DNA of 57,483 bases from Streptomyces griseus (GTDB lineage: Bacteria; Actinomycetota; Actinomycetes; Streptomycetales; Streptomycetaceae): contig MUNB01000005.1 in NCBI GenBank assembly GCA_002154345.1, positions 1 to 57,483 on the forward strand. The letters are read 5' to 3'. How positions within the stretch are numbered: position 1 is the first letter of the stretch; every line of letters starts with the position of its first letter. The position numbers were made by a program, and so were the translations under genes. Shown one piece after another: positions 15,835 through 23,465 of the stretch. The notes under the pieces were generated by a model, which made no database searches, was not told where the DNA came from, and worked only from the letters and a program-made list of their open reading frames with translations.

Positions 15835-16755
15835 ATGAGGTGCCAACACTGCGGCGGCGGGCGGCGAGGCCCGCTGCCCGGAATGGTCTGCCCCGGCTGC
15901 GGGGCGGGGACGTCCCGCGCGGCCGGCACGGACGGATCCTGGGTCGTGCGCGAGACGCTGACGGGCCGGCTCTCCACCCTGCCGCGCCGGCGCAAGGCCC
16001 TGCTCGCGGCGGGCGTCGTGGTGGCCGCCGGAGGCCTGGTCACCGTCGCCTCGCTGCTGGTCGGCGGGGGCCTGGGCGGTGGCGGCAGCCGGACGGACGC
16101 GGCGGGCCGGGCGGGCGCGCTGCCCGACCGGGTCGGCGGCGGGGCCCCCACGAGGATCGCCCCGGGACCGGGCCCGGCGGCCCCGGGCGCGGGTGCGGAC
16201 GGACCGGTCCCCTCGGGAACCTCGTCGGAGCCCCCGACGGACGGGGACCGCTTCACACAGTGGGCCGGCCCCGGCTGCTCGGCGGGTACGTACACGGAGC
16301 GCGGCCGTTTCGAGAGCGGGGACGCGGGCTGGTACACGGTCGAGAACGGCGGCTTCGACGGCGGCGGGTGCGACGGCCGGTTCAGCGCGGTCCCGATGTC
16401 GGGCAGCCCGACGGAGGACCGGGGCTCCACGGCGGTCTGGGCCTGGCGGCTGGGCCGGGGGTTCAGCGAGTGCGCGCTGACCGTCTTCGTCCCCGACAGC
16501 GGCCGCCCGCGCGACGCCGCCGGAGACCCGACGGTCTACCGGGTGCTCTCGGACCCGGACGACGCGGACTCCGCGTACACCGGGTTCGCCGTACGCCAGA
16601 CGGAACACCGGGGGAGCGCGGTCCCGGTGCGCAGCTACCCGGTCAAGGGCGAGGTCTTCGCGGTGCAGCTCATCGACCGGGGCCGGGACTGGGGCGACGC
16701 GGGGCGGGTCGGCGCGCACCACGCGGCGGCGCAGATGCGGGCGACCTGCCACTGA
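15835..16755 (+). CDS. Zinc-ribbon single-pass membrane protein, unknown function
   Basis: 306 aa. The N-terminus has a CxxC-x12-CxxC zinc ribbon (Cys3, Cys6, Cys19, Cys22), then a basic linker and one transmembrane helix at about 57-77 (ALLAAGVVVAAGGLVTVASLL). A Pro/Gly-rich stretch (~80-135) follows, then an extracellular domain with several cysteines (CSAGTYTERGRFES, DGGGCDGRF, SECALTVF). Topology is zinc ribbon inside, C-terminal domain outside. I do not recognise the outer domain. It follows the polytopic membrane protein on the same strand after a 160-bp gap. Confidence 0.65.
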   Translation: MRCQHCGGGRRGPLPGMVCPGCGAGTSRAAGTDGSWVVRETLTGRLSTLPRRRKALLAAGVVVAAGGLVTVASLLVGGGLGGGGSRTDAAGRAGALPDRVGGGAPTRIAPGPGPAAPGAGADGPVPSGTSSEPPTDGDRFTQWAGPGCSAGTYTERGRFESGDAGWYTVENGGFDGGGCDGRFSAVPMSGSPTEDRGSTAVWAWRLGRGFSECALTVFVPDSGRPRDAAGDPTVYRVLSDPDDADSAYTGFAVRQTEHRGSAVPVRSYPVKGEVFAVQLIDRGRDWGDAGRVGAHHAAAQMRATCH

Positions 16756-16757
16756 GC

Positions 16758-16837
16758 GCCGCCGGGACTCTCACCGCGCGAGGGCGAAGGGCCGTACGCC
16801 GCCGGGGCTTTCACCGCGCGAGGGCGAAGGCTCGTAC
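16758..16837. repeat. Imperfect 40-bp tandem duplication
   Basis: 16758-16797 and 16798-16837 match at 36 of 40 positions. The pair fills the short gap between the stop codons of two convergent genes. Confidence 0.85.
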
Positions 16838-16858
16838 GGCGACGGGCCCGTGGCTCCC

Positions 16859-17632
16859 TCACCGTACGAAGGTGCGGTCGCGCGGTGACAGGTCGGCGGC
16901 GGGCCCGGCGGCGCGGAGGACGGTGTCCAGGGCGCGTTCGGGATCGGCCAGGTAACACCCGCTGGCCCAGGCAGCGTTCGCCTCGATCACCGCCCACTGG
17001 CCCTCGTCGTCCCGGCCGACGTCGACGACGATCGCGGAGGGCAGGCTCGCCCCGGCGGCCGCGAGGACGTCCCGCCCGAAGGCGAGCGCGTCACCGTCCG
17101 GCGGCCCGAGCCGGAGCCGGCCGGCCTCGGCGTACTGCCCGGCCGTGCGGACGGCCCCGTCGAGAACATGCAGCCGGTACTCGACGGCGAACGTCATCAC
17201 GTCGCTCACCAGCACCACGGTCGCCGGATCCACGGCATCGGGTCCGGGCAGCCGGGACCCGTCCGCGTACACGAGCGCCGAAATGCTCTTGTCGTTGGGT
17301 GACTTGACGAAGGCGGGGCGGCGCAGCCGGTACGCGTCGCCGATGGGCATCGCCCGGACGTCCCGCCGGGTGAGCGCCCGGGGAAGCAGGGCGAGCCAGT
17401 CGGCGGGAGCCTCCAGGAGGGCGATGCCGAGCGTCGGGGCCACGACGTCGGCGAAGGAGGGCCCGGCATGCAGATGCACGGCACCGCCTTCGAGTTCCGA
17501 CGCCGATGCCGCGACGGCGGAGGCGGTCGCCTCCACGATCCGCAGCCCGCGCCGCAGCGCGGTGGCCCGTAACGTCCGTGCGGAGACGGTGAGTCGGGGC
17601 GGAAGGACGAGGGTGCGCGGGGGGCGGGTCAT
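16859..17632 (-). CDS. ATP-grasp domain protein
   Basis: 257 aa. The C-terminal half shows ATP-grasp features: AFVKSPNDKS near the nucleotide-binding lysine, then AIVVDVGRDDEGQWAVIEANAAWASG, with the acidic/Asn metal ligands in V-D-V and I-E-A-N. It resembles the DUF4343-type stand-alone ATP-grasp proteins of actinobacteria; substrates are unknown, with carboxylate-amine ligation expected. ATG at 17632 with GGAGG 10 nt upstream. It is divergent from the phosphotransferase gene at 17733. Confidence 0.75.
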   Translation of the reverse strand: MTRPPRTLVLPPRLTVSARTLRATALRRGLRIVEATASAVAASASELEGGAVHLHAGPSFADVVAPTLGIALLEAPADWLALLPRALTRRDVRAMPIGDAYRLRRPAFVKSPNDKSISALVYADGSRLPGPDAVDPATVVLVSDVMTFAVEYRLHVLDGAVRTAGQYAEAGRLRLGPPDGDALAFGRDVLAAAGASLPSAIVVDVGRDDEGQWAVIEANAAWASGCYLADPERALDTVLRAAGPAADLSPRDRTFVR

Positions 17633-17696
17633 GGCCGCTGATCCTCCCGTACGGGGTGCGCCGCGCCCCACCGAATTACCGGCGGGGCGGTGCGTG

Positions 17697-17732
17697 TTGT
17701 GCGGGCCGGGCGCCGCCTGGTTCGATCGCCGC
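17697..17732 (+). promoter_or_regulatory. Leaderless-type promoter of the phosphotransferase gene
   Basis: TTGTGC (17697-17702), 18-bp spacer, TTCGAT (17721-17726), then 6 nt to the ATG at 17733, with no Shine-Dalgarno sequence. This spacing suits a leaderless mRNA. Confidence 0.4.
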
Positions 17733-18587
17733 ATGATCATCGAACCGTCGCTCGTACGCGGCCTGATCGCCGCCCAGTTCCCGCAGTGGGCGGACCTGCC
17801 CGTGGAGGCGGTCGAGGCGAGCGGGACCGCGAACGCGATCTACCGCCTGGGCGCCGACAAGTCCGTACGGCTGCCCCGTACCGACGGCAGCGCGGCGGAT
17901 GTGGCGACGGAGCACCGCTGGCTGCCGAGGCTGGCTCCACGCCTGCCCTTCCCCGTACCGCTCCCGCTGGCGCAGGGCGTTCCGTGCGAGGCGTTCCCCC
18001 GGCCCTGGTCGGTCCACACCTGGCTGGAAGGCACGAACCCGGGCCCCGGCGACGCCTCTTCGTCCTCCGAGCTGCTCGCTGCGGACCTGGCGGAGTTCGT
18101 GCTGGCGCTGCGCCGGATCGCCCCGACGGACGCCCCGCCCGCCTACCGCGCCGAGCCCCTGGCCTCCCGCGACCGGGCGACCCGCGAGGCGCTGGCGGCC
18201 CTGGACGGTGTCGTGGACCTGGGGAACACCACCGCCGCCTGGACCGATTCCCTGGCCGCCCCGCCCTTCACGGCCCACCCCGTCTGGGCGCACGGGGACC
18301 TCCAGCCGGGCAACGTCCTGGTCGCGGACGGCCGCCTCACCGCGGTCATCGACTTCGGCTGCACCGGCCTGGCCGACCCCGCCGTCGACCTGATCGCGGC
18401 CTGGTACCTGCTGACGGCCGGGGCCAGGGAGGCATTCCGTACGGCGGTGGCGGCCGACGACGCGACCTGGACGCGGGGGCGGGGCTGGGCGCTGTCGATC
18501 GCCCTGATGGAGCTCGCGCACTACCGGGAGTCGAATCCGCTGATGGCGCGGATCGCGGCGCACGTGATCGAGGAGGCCGTCTCGTAA
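17733..18587 (+). CDS. Aminoglycoside phosphotransferase (APH)-fold kinase
   Basis: 284 aa. The kinase active site is intact: His187-Gly-Asp189 with Asn194 (HGDLQPGNVL, Brenner motif) and Asp207-Phe-Gly (IDFG, metal binding). The N-lobe has LPRTDGSAADVATEHRWLPRL, typical of the APH/ChoK superfamily. Such proteins phosphorylate hydroxyls of small molecules (aminoglycosides, macrolides, sugars, choline); the substrate cannot be assigned, and in Streptomyces many are housekeeping rather than resistance genes. The ATG follows a leaderless-type promoter. Confidence 0.82.
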   Translation: MIIEPSLVRGLIAAQFPQWADLPVEAVEASGTANAIYRLGADKSVRLPRTDGSAADVATEHRWLPRLAPRLPFPVPLPLAQGVPCEAFPRPWSVHTWLEGTNPGPGDASSSSELLAADLAEFVLALRRIAPTDAPPAYRAEPLASRDRATREALAALDGVVDLGNTTAAWTDSLAAPPFTAHPVWAHGDLQPGNVLVADGRLTAVIDFGCTGLADPAVDLIAAWYLLTAGAREAFRTAVAADDATWTRGRGWALSIALMELAHYRESNPLMARIAAHVIEEAVS

Positions 18588-18662
18588 GGGCCCGAGAGGC
18601 CGGAACCGAGTGATACGTTGGCCGCCCAAATGCTTGACATGAACATATCTTGGGGGAGCGCG

Positions 18663-19304
18663 ATGCAGCGGTCGGCACGGAGCCGGATCATGGCGCGAGC
18701 GGCGGTGGGGGTGCTGGCGGCGTTCCTCGTCGCAGGTTGCTCGGTCAGCGTGGGCAGCCCCAAGGCGGTGAGCAAGGAGGAGGTCGCGAAGCAGGCGTCG
18801 GCGGCCCTGAGCAAGAAGATCGGCCGCGAGATCGACGATGTCACCTGCGAGGACGACCTCAAGGCCGAGGCGGGCGAGACGACGCGCTGCGAGCTGACCG
18901 TGGGCGGCCAGAAGCTGGGGATGACGGCCACCGCGACGTCGGTCGACGACGACAAGGTCAAGATGGACTTCAAGGTCGACGACGCCCCCGACGCGGGCGG
19001 CTCCGCGGCGCCTGACCCCTCCGAGCAGCCCTCCGGCACCCCGAGCGCGGGTAGTGGCGGCGGGGCGCAGACGGTGGACAGGGCGGAGGTCGCCCGTCAG
19101 GGCAAGGCCGCCCTGACGGCCCAGACGGGCCAGGCCCCCGACGCCTTCTCCTGCCCCCAGGACCTCCCGGCCCGGGTGAACGCCACCATCCGGTGCCAAC
19201 TGGCCGCGGACGGCAAGCAGTACGGCGTGACGGTCACCGCGACCTCGGTCGTCAACGGCAACGTCAAGATGAACTTCCAGGTGGACAGCGCCCCGAACGG
19301 CTGA
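18663..19304 (+). CDS. Lipoprotein with two DUF4333 domains
   Basis: 213 aa. The signal peptide ends in a lipobox (LVAGC, Cys26), so the mature protein is tethered to the outer face of the membrane. Two similar ~75-residue halves each carry a K-x-x-A-x-L...C pattern with two cysteines (DDVTCEDDLKAEAGETTRCEL and DAFSCPQ...TIRCQL), matching DUF4333 and presumably one disulfide each. A Pro/Ser/Gly linker joins them. ATG 18663 has GGGGGAG 5 nt upstream. Function unknown. Confidence 0.8.
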   Translation: MQRSARSRIMARAAVGVLAAFLVAGCSVSVGSPKAVSKEEVAKQASAALSKKIGREIDDVTCEDDLKAEAGETTRCELTVGGQKLGMTATATSVDDDKVKMDFKVDDAPDAGGSAAPDPSEQPSGTPSAGSGGGAQTVDRAEVARQGKAALTAQTGQAPDAFSCPQDLPARVNATIRCQLAADGKQYGVTVTATSVVNGNVKMNFQVDSAPNG

Positions 19305-19318
19305 CACACGGCTGACAC

Positions 19319-19370
19319 GCCGCTGCGGCCCGCCCCCTTCCTCGCCGAGGTGGGGGCGGGCCGCAGCGGC
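19319..19370. terminator. 19-bp stem bidirectional terminator
   Basis: Arms 19319-19337 and 19352-19370 are complementary around a 14-nt loop. It lies between the convergent stops at 19304 and 19408, so it can serve both genes. Confidence 0.8.
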
Positions 19371-19407
19371 ATTCCCTCCCGTACGGTCACGGGCGGTGCG
19401 GGGCGAT

Positions 19408-20016
19408 TCAGGCGGCCTGGAGCACATCACACGGGCAGTGACGGAATTCCAGACCGAGCTCCCGGTCCACGGCCGCGCTCGACCGCGTGGCGGCTTCGCC
19501 GACCTTCTCCCAGGAGCCGTACTTCAGATAGAGCTGATCCGCCGTCGGGCCGAGCGGGTTGCCGTACTTCTTCTGGTTGCGCGCCTCCAGCTCCGCGACC
19601 TGCTCCGGGGTCATACCGGCCCGGACGACGTCCTTGGCGTCGTTGCGCATCTGCACCAGCGTGCGGGCGATGTCCTCCTCCGAGCGCCCTTCGGCGCGCA
19701 TCGCGCACTCCGTACGCTCCATGTCCTCAAGGAGATCGTGATACCGCATCCGCTGATCCCGGGCGACCTCGCGCTCCTCCGGGGTCTCGCTCCGGATCAG
19801 GCACACGACCGGCTCCGGGCTGGTGCAGTCACCCTCGTCCGGGGCCGCCTGGGAGACCGGGGCGACGATGACCGAACCACAGGTGTCGGACGACCGGCAG
19901 GGGTGTGTCCCGTGCTCGGCGGCAGAGGCGGACTGGAGGGGAAGAAGAGCGACTTGGACGACCAGCAGTGCGGGAAGCGCGCGGCGGGTCAGCGAACGCA
20001 GACGGTGCAGTGACAT
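19408..20016 (-). CDS. Secreted protein of unknown function
   Basis: 202 aa from ATG 20016, giving an N-terminal signal peptide (basic RLRSLTRRA, then ALPALLVVQVALLPL, cleavage after SASA). The mature chain has several cysteines (HPCRSSDTCG, GDCTSPEPVVCL, ECAMR, HCPCDV) and a charged helical middle (TPEEREVARDQRMRYHDLLEDME). The frame is open further upstream but that part is antisense of the tRNA gene and is not coding. The ribosome site is weak. It is transcribed in the same direction as tRNA-Arg, 149 bp upstream. Confidence 0.7.
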   Translation of the reverse strand: MSLHRLRSLTRRALPALLVVQVALLPLQSASAAEHGTHPCRSSDTCGSVIVAPVSQAAPDEGDCTSPEPVVCLIRSETPEEREVARDQRMRYHDLLEDMERTECAMRAEGRSEEDIARTLVQMRNDAKDVVRAGMTPEQVAELEARNQKKYGNPLGPTADQLYLKYGSWEKVGEAATRSSAAVDRELGLEFRHCPCDVLQAA

Positions 20017-20165
20017 GCGCTCATCGTTGGGCAGACGGCTGCGGAGCCGAAGCAGGGCGAGGCCGACATTCCCCCGCGGGCGGCCGACTCCACTCCGTCG
20101 AGTGAAGCCGGCGGCCGCAGCGCCTTCCTGGCGGAGAAGCCCCAGGTCGGCTTGGTCGTACGTTG

Positions 20166-20238
20166 TGCCCCCGGCAGGATTCGAACCTGCGACACCCGCT
20201 TTAGGAGAGCGGTGCTCTATCCCCTGAGCTACGAAGGC
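20166..20238 (-). tRNA. tRNA-Arg (anticodon CCT)
   Basis: 73 nt on the minus strand with a full cloverleaf. The acceptor arm GCCTTCG pairs with CGGGGGC (two G-U pairs), discriminator A. The D arm reads GTAGCTCAGGGGATAGAGCA, the anticodon stem-loop CCGCT-CTCCTAA-AGCGG, and the T arm CAGG-TTCGAAT-CCTG. The anticodon CCT reads the rare AGG codon. CCA is not encoded. Confidence 0.95.
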
Positions 20239-20657
20239 GGGGCTTGCCGAAAACCCTGCCGGAAACCCCAGTGGGGGATGCCGGGCGAAGTGAGGCAAAC
20301 GCCCTGGTCAGGAGTTTCTGGAACAGTGCTGGGGAGAGGTCCTGAGGGACGCTTTCCCGGGCAGGTGCTCTGGAGGCCTACTGACCGCTGACAGCCTAGC
20401 GGATAGGGATTCCGCCGGTCGCCCCTGTTACCGCCAACGGCCGTCGTCCGGATGCTCCGGCGCCCATCTCCGCTTCGGCGGACCGCGTGATCGCCCCTCC
20501 CCGAAGGGGTGATCACCCTGGGCCGGAGCAGGTGTCCCCGGCCCCTGACGCTCCTGTCACGGCCCAGCGGCGACACACCGGGCAACGCTTTGCCTTTCGT
20601 ACCAACCACCCCCACGCTTGCCGTGAGCAGGACGACCATCAACGGGGGGCGATTCTC
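20239..20657. other. 419-bp gene-free interval between tRNA-Arg and ArsR-like gene
   Basis: No gene seen. It holds the promoter region of the tRNA and a hairpin with a palindrome at 20487-20519. The open frame extending the ArsR gene upstream lacks a start with a ribosome site. Confidence 0.6.
20487..20519. promoter_or_regulatory. Hairpin and 12-bp palindrome upstream of the ArsR-like gene
   Basis: GTGATC (20487-20492) and GATCAC (20511-20516) enclose CCCCT/AGGGG arms. The right part forms the perfect palindrome GGGTGATCACCC (20507-20518). It may be a regulator binding site or a leader structure. Confidence 0.4.
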
Positions 20658-21647
20658 GTGCTGCGCATCCACTTCACGCCCGCGGACCTCACACGTGTCA
20701 GGCTGGCGACACGTCCCGATCCGCTCTGGGAGACCGTCTTCAGCCTGCACCGGCTCCAGACCTCGCAGGGTCGCTGGGCCTACGCCGACTGGTACCGCGC
20801 CACCCAGGACACCCTGGCGAGTACACCGCTCGGCAAGGCGGTGCGCCGACTGCTCGTCCCCGTCGTGCCCCGGGCCGCCTACTTTCCCGACTTCCTGACC
20901 CCGTACGAGGCCGCCGAGGGACTGGACGAGGGACTCGCCGCGGTGCTCGACACCCCGTCCTCCCGGGTGGCCGCCGAAGTGCGCAGACTGCAGGAGACCA
21001 CGGGAGGGCCGCCCTGGGCGGGGAATCTGGTGGAGAGCCGGGCCCGTGAGGAACTCGGCAAGGCCCTGCGCGCCTACCACGACGCCGTCATCGCGCCGTT
21101 CCAGGACGACGTCTTCACCAGGATCGCCGCTGAGCGGGCCGCATGCGCCCGGGTGACCGTCGACATGGGCGTCGACGGGCTGCTCGGCGGCCTCGCACCC
21201 GGCATACGCTGGCGCCCGCCGGTGCTGGAGATCGACTACGTCGTGGACCGGGACCTGCATCTCGACGGCCGCGGCCTGCGCCTCATCCCGTCCTACTTCT
21301 GCTGGCGGAAACCGGTCGTCCTGGCCGACAACACGCTACGGGCCGTGCTTGTCTACCCCCTGTGCGATACCTGGGCGCCTGCCCCCGAGCGCCCCTCGGA
21401 GGTCTCCCTCGGCGCCCTGCTGGGGAAGACCCGCGCGGCCGCCCTGCGGACTCTCGCCCACGGAGCGACCACCACCGAGCTGGCCCAGCGCCTGGGCGTC
21501 TCGCCCGCCACCGCCACGCACCACACCACCGTGCTGCGCAACGCGGGCCTGATCACGACCCGGCGTTCGCGGAACACTGTCCTGCACACCCTCACTCCGG
21601 TCGGGGCGGCGCTGCTCCGCACCGGAACATCGAGGTCCGCCGCCTGA
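20658..21647 (+). CDS. ArsR-type winged-helix transcriptional regulator
   Basis: 329 aa from GTG 20658, with GGGGGG 8 nt upstream. The N-terminal ~240 residues are the extended domain found in a Streptomyces-expanded ArsR-like family (LRIHFTPADLTRVRLATRPDPLWE start). The C-terminal ~75 residues are the winged helix: LRTLAHGATTTELAQRLGVS and PATATHHTTVLRNAGLI, then the wing TTRRSRNTVLHTLT. No metal-binding cysteine pair is visible, so metal sensing is unlikely. It precedes two exported proteins on the same strand and may control them. Confidence 0.82.
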   Translation: MLRIHFTPADLTRVRLATRPDPLWETVFSLHRLQTSQGRWAYADWYRATQDTLASTPLGKAVRRLLVPVVPRAAYFPDFLTPYEAAEGLDEGLAAVLDTPSSRVAAEVRRLQETTGGPPWAGNLVESRAREELGKALRAYHDAVIAPFQDDVFTRIAAERAACARVTVDMGVDGLLGGLAPGIRWRPPVLEIDYVVDRDLHLDGRGLRLIPSYFCWRKPVVLADNTLRAVLVYPLCDTWAPAPERPSEVSLGALLGKTRAAALRTLAHGATTTELAQRLGVSPATATHHTTVLRNAGLITTRRSRNTVLHTLTPVGAALLRTGTSRSAA

Positions 21648-21773
21648 TCCGGGTCTTTCGACCCAGGTCGAAGGTTCTGGAGAGCGCCTGCCCAGGGTTG
21701 GGAGAGTGACGGGCGAAGCACTCCGGGCGGCAACCAGTGCCCGCCCTTCGTCGACAGCACATGGGGGAATTTC

Positions 21774-22190
21774 ATGAAGCGAACCTTCGTCGCCGGCGCC
21801 CTGGCCATCGCCTCGGCCGCCGCGACCTGTGTGGCCCTCGCGCCTACGGCGTCCGCCGCCGACGTGGGGGTGCAGGCCTGCGTGACCTCGACCCTGACGA
21901 CGGGGTACCGGGGTTCCAGCACCATCCTCAGCAAGGCCAACAGCACCTGCGGCGACCTCAACCTCACCTACTCCAACGACACCTCCTCCCGCGGCTACGA
22001 CCGCTACGCCGGCCGCCTTCTCGGATCCGGCGGCTGGTTCACCTGCGCCAAGGGCTACGTCCAGGCCTCCGACGGCAACCACAGCGTCAACGACTCCCGG
22101 TACTGGCTGTGCACCGACGTCAACAGCGGCACCAGGTTCGGGATAGCGAGCTACTACGACGGCCGTGACACGGTCCGGATCACCCACTGA
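21774..22190 (+). CDS. Small secreted protein
   Basis: 138 aa. Clear Sec signal peptide (MKRTFVAGALAIASAA..., cleavage after TASA near residue 28). The mature ~110-aa protein has four cysteines (VQACVTS, STCGDL, FTCAKG, WLCTDV), probably two disulfides, and ends RFGIASYYDGRDTVRITH. GGGGGAA lies a few nt upstream of the ATG. No family recognised; it looks like a compact beta-rich extracellular protein. Confidence 0.72.
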   Translation: MKRTFVAGALAIASAAATCVALAPTASAADVGVQACVTSTLTTGYRGSSTILSKANSTCGDLNLTYSNDTSSRGYDRYAGRLLGSGGWFTCAKGYVQASDGNHSVNDSRYWLCTDVNSGTRFGIASYYDGRDTVRITH

Positions 22191-22270
22191 TCCAGCCCGC
22201 TGCCATCCGGAGGTGCCGTCGGCCTCGGCGGCACCTCCTACGCCGAAGCGAGCAGGGGAGAAGGAAGAGG

Positions 22271-23188
22271 ATGGGTGTGAGAGACCGAGTGATCCTCCCG
22301 GCGATCCGTCGTCGGGCACAGCCACGACCTCGTCGCGCCGTCGTCGCAGCAGCGGCCCTGTGGGCGCTCACCGCCTGCTCGACGGCTGCCGGTTCGTCGG
22401 ACTCGGCGACGTCATCCGCGTTGCCCACCGCGGACTCAGCGGCCCAGGTCACCCACGCGCTGCCGAAGGACCCCCTGACCATGCTCCTCCCGGCGACCGG
22501 TGCGGAAGCCCGCTGGACACAGGGGCTGGACACGTTCGGACAGCAGGTGGCGCACACCGTCATGGCCTCGTGCGCGTCAAAGGGCGGCTTCGACCTCCCC
22601 CAGGACGCCCCGCCGCCCGCGTTCATCCGCCTCTTCGAGCTGCCCGACCTGGACTTCATCGCCCGGCACGGCTTCAGCCACAGCGCCGAGGTTCCCCTGC
22701 CCGCGGCGCCCGCCGCCACGGGCCGCTCCGGCTCCCCCGACGAGGTGCGCCGCTGCCAGGATGAGGGCGCCGCCGCCGTCGGCGTACTGCGCGGGACCTA
22801 CGCATCGCTCCAGGCCGCGTGGTTCAAGGAACTCGGCTCCCTGGACGACGACCCCGCGACGGTCGAGGCCTTGGCCGCCCTGCCCGACTGCCTCGCGGGC
22901 CACGACATCGAGGTCTCCGACGAAGACGGCTTCTTCCGCCACACCGACACTCGCCTGCAGTCCGTCGCCCCGGCCGACCTCCCGCGCGAGAACCGTGTCC
23001 TGGGCAGCGCCTACGCCGACTGCATGCGCCCGGTGGAGGCCGTCCGCGAACCGATCCGCGAACGGTTGCGCACCGACTTCCTCGCCGACCATGCCGCCGA
23101 GCTCGACAAGGTGCGCGAGACCCTGGTCCCGTCCCTCCGGGGCGCCGAGGAACAGCACGGTGTCCGCCTCTCCTTCCCCGCGCCCTGA
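22271..23188 (+). CDS. Lipoprotein of unknown function
   Basis: 305 aa. Basic N-terminus, hydrophobic AVVAAAALWAL and lipobox LTAC (Cys36) predict lipid anchoring outside the membrane. The mature part has a Ser/Ala-rich tether and cysteines in ASCASKG, RRCQDEG, DCLAGHD and DCMRPV. The pattern A-x-C-M-R near the end is common in actinobacterial surface lipoproteins. GGGAGAAGGAAGAGG precedes the ATG. It follows the small secreted protein after 80 bp and may be cotranscribed. Confidence 0.7.
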   Translation: MGVRDRVILPAIRRRAQPRPRRAVVAAAALWALTACSTAAGSSDSATSSALPTADSAAQVTHALPKDPLTMLLPATGAEARWTQGLDTFGQQVAHTVMASCASKGGFDLPQDAPPPAFIRLFELPDLDFIARHGFSHSAEVPLPAAPAATGRSGSPDEVRRCQDEGAAAVGVLRGTYASLQAAWFKELGSLDDDPATVEALAALPDCLAGHDIEVSDEDGFFRHTDTRLQSVAPADLPRENRVLGSAYADCMRPVEAVREPIRERLRTDFLADHAAELDKVRETLVPSLRGAEEQHGVRLSFPAP

Positions 23189-23361
23189 CCGTCCCTCGGG
23201 AACCGGCCGAGCAGGGACGGGGTGCCGACGAGCGCCTCCGTCGCCCCGGTGACGTTCCTGTTCGGCCGACCGCTCCTCCCGCAGAGCTGACCTCCGAGCG
23301 GCTCGGGCCCCCGGCCGCCGCCTGAGCGACCCGAAAAGGGATGCCCCGGGGGCTGCCGCCC

Positions 23362-23390
23362 TTGGCGCTTCGCCTCCGCTTGCATAGCGT
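23362..23390 (+). promoter_or_regulatory. Vegetative promoter of the acyl-CoA ligase gene
   Basis: TTGGCG (23362-23367), 17-bp spacer, TAGCGT (23385-23390): a good HrdB-type promoter. A start near 23397 would leave a ~70-nt leader to GTG 23466 and supports that start over the upstream one at 23394. Confidence 0.55.
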
Positions 23391-23406
23391 CTCGTGTGTC
23401 AGCAAG

Positions 23407-23455
23407 CACCGGTATCAGCATCAGTACCGGTATCAGCACCAGCGTCAGCGCGAGA
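23407..23455. repeat. Short direct repeats in the ligase leader
   Basis: ACCGGTATCAGCA occurs at 23409-23421 and again near 23427, with degenerate CAGC(A/G)(C/T)CAG units after it. These lie in the leader before GTG 23466. Confidence 0.6.
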
Positions 23456-23465
23456 GAGGCCGTCC

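Noticed and set aside
20166..20186. tRNA-Arg 3' end as an attachment site of an integrated element
   Set aside because: No second copy of the tRNA 3' sequence and no integrase gene found in the window.
20017..20298. N-terminal extension of the secreted protein gene across the tRNA
   Set aside because: The peptide (FVAQGIEHRSPKAGVAGSNP) is the well-known spurious translation over a tRNA gene; a proper signal peptide begins at 20016.
23394..23465. Upstream start of the acyl-CoA ligase
   Set aside because: Would add a repeat-encoded Ser/Val/Pro leader and starts at the predicted transcription start; GTG 23466 has a ribosome site.
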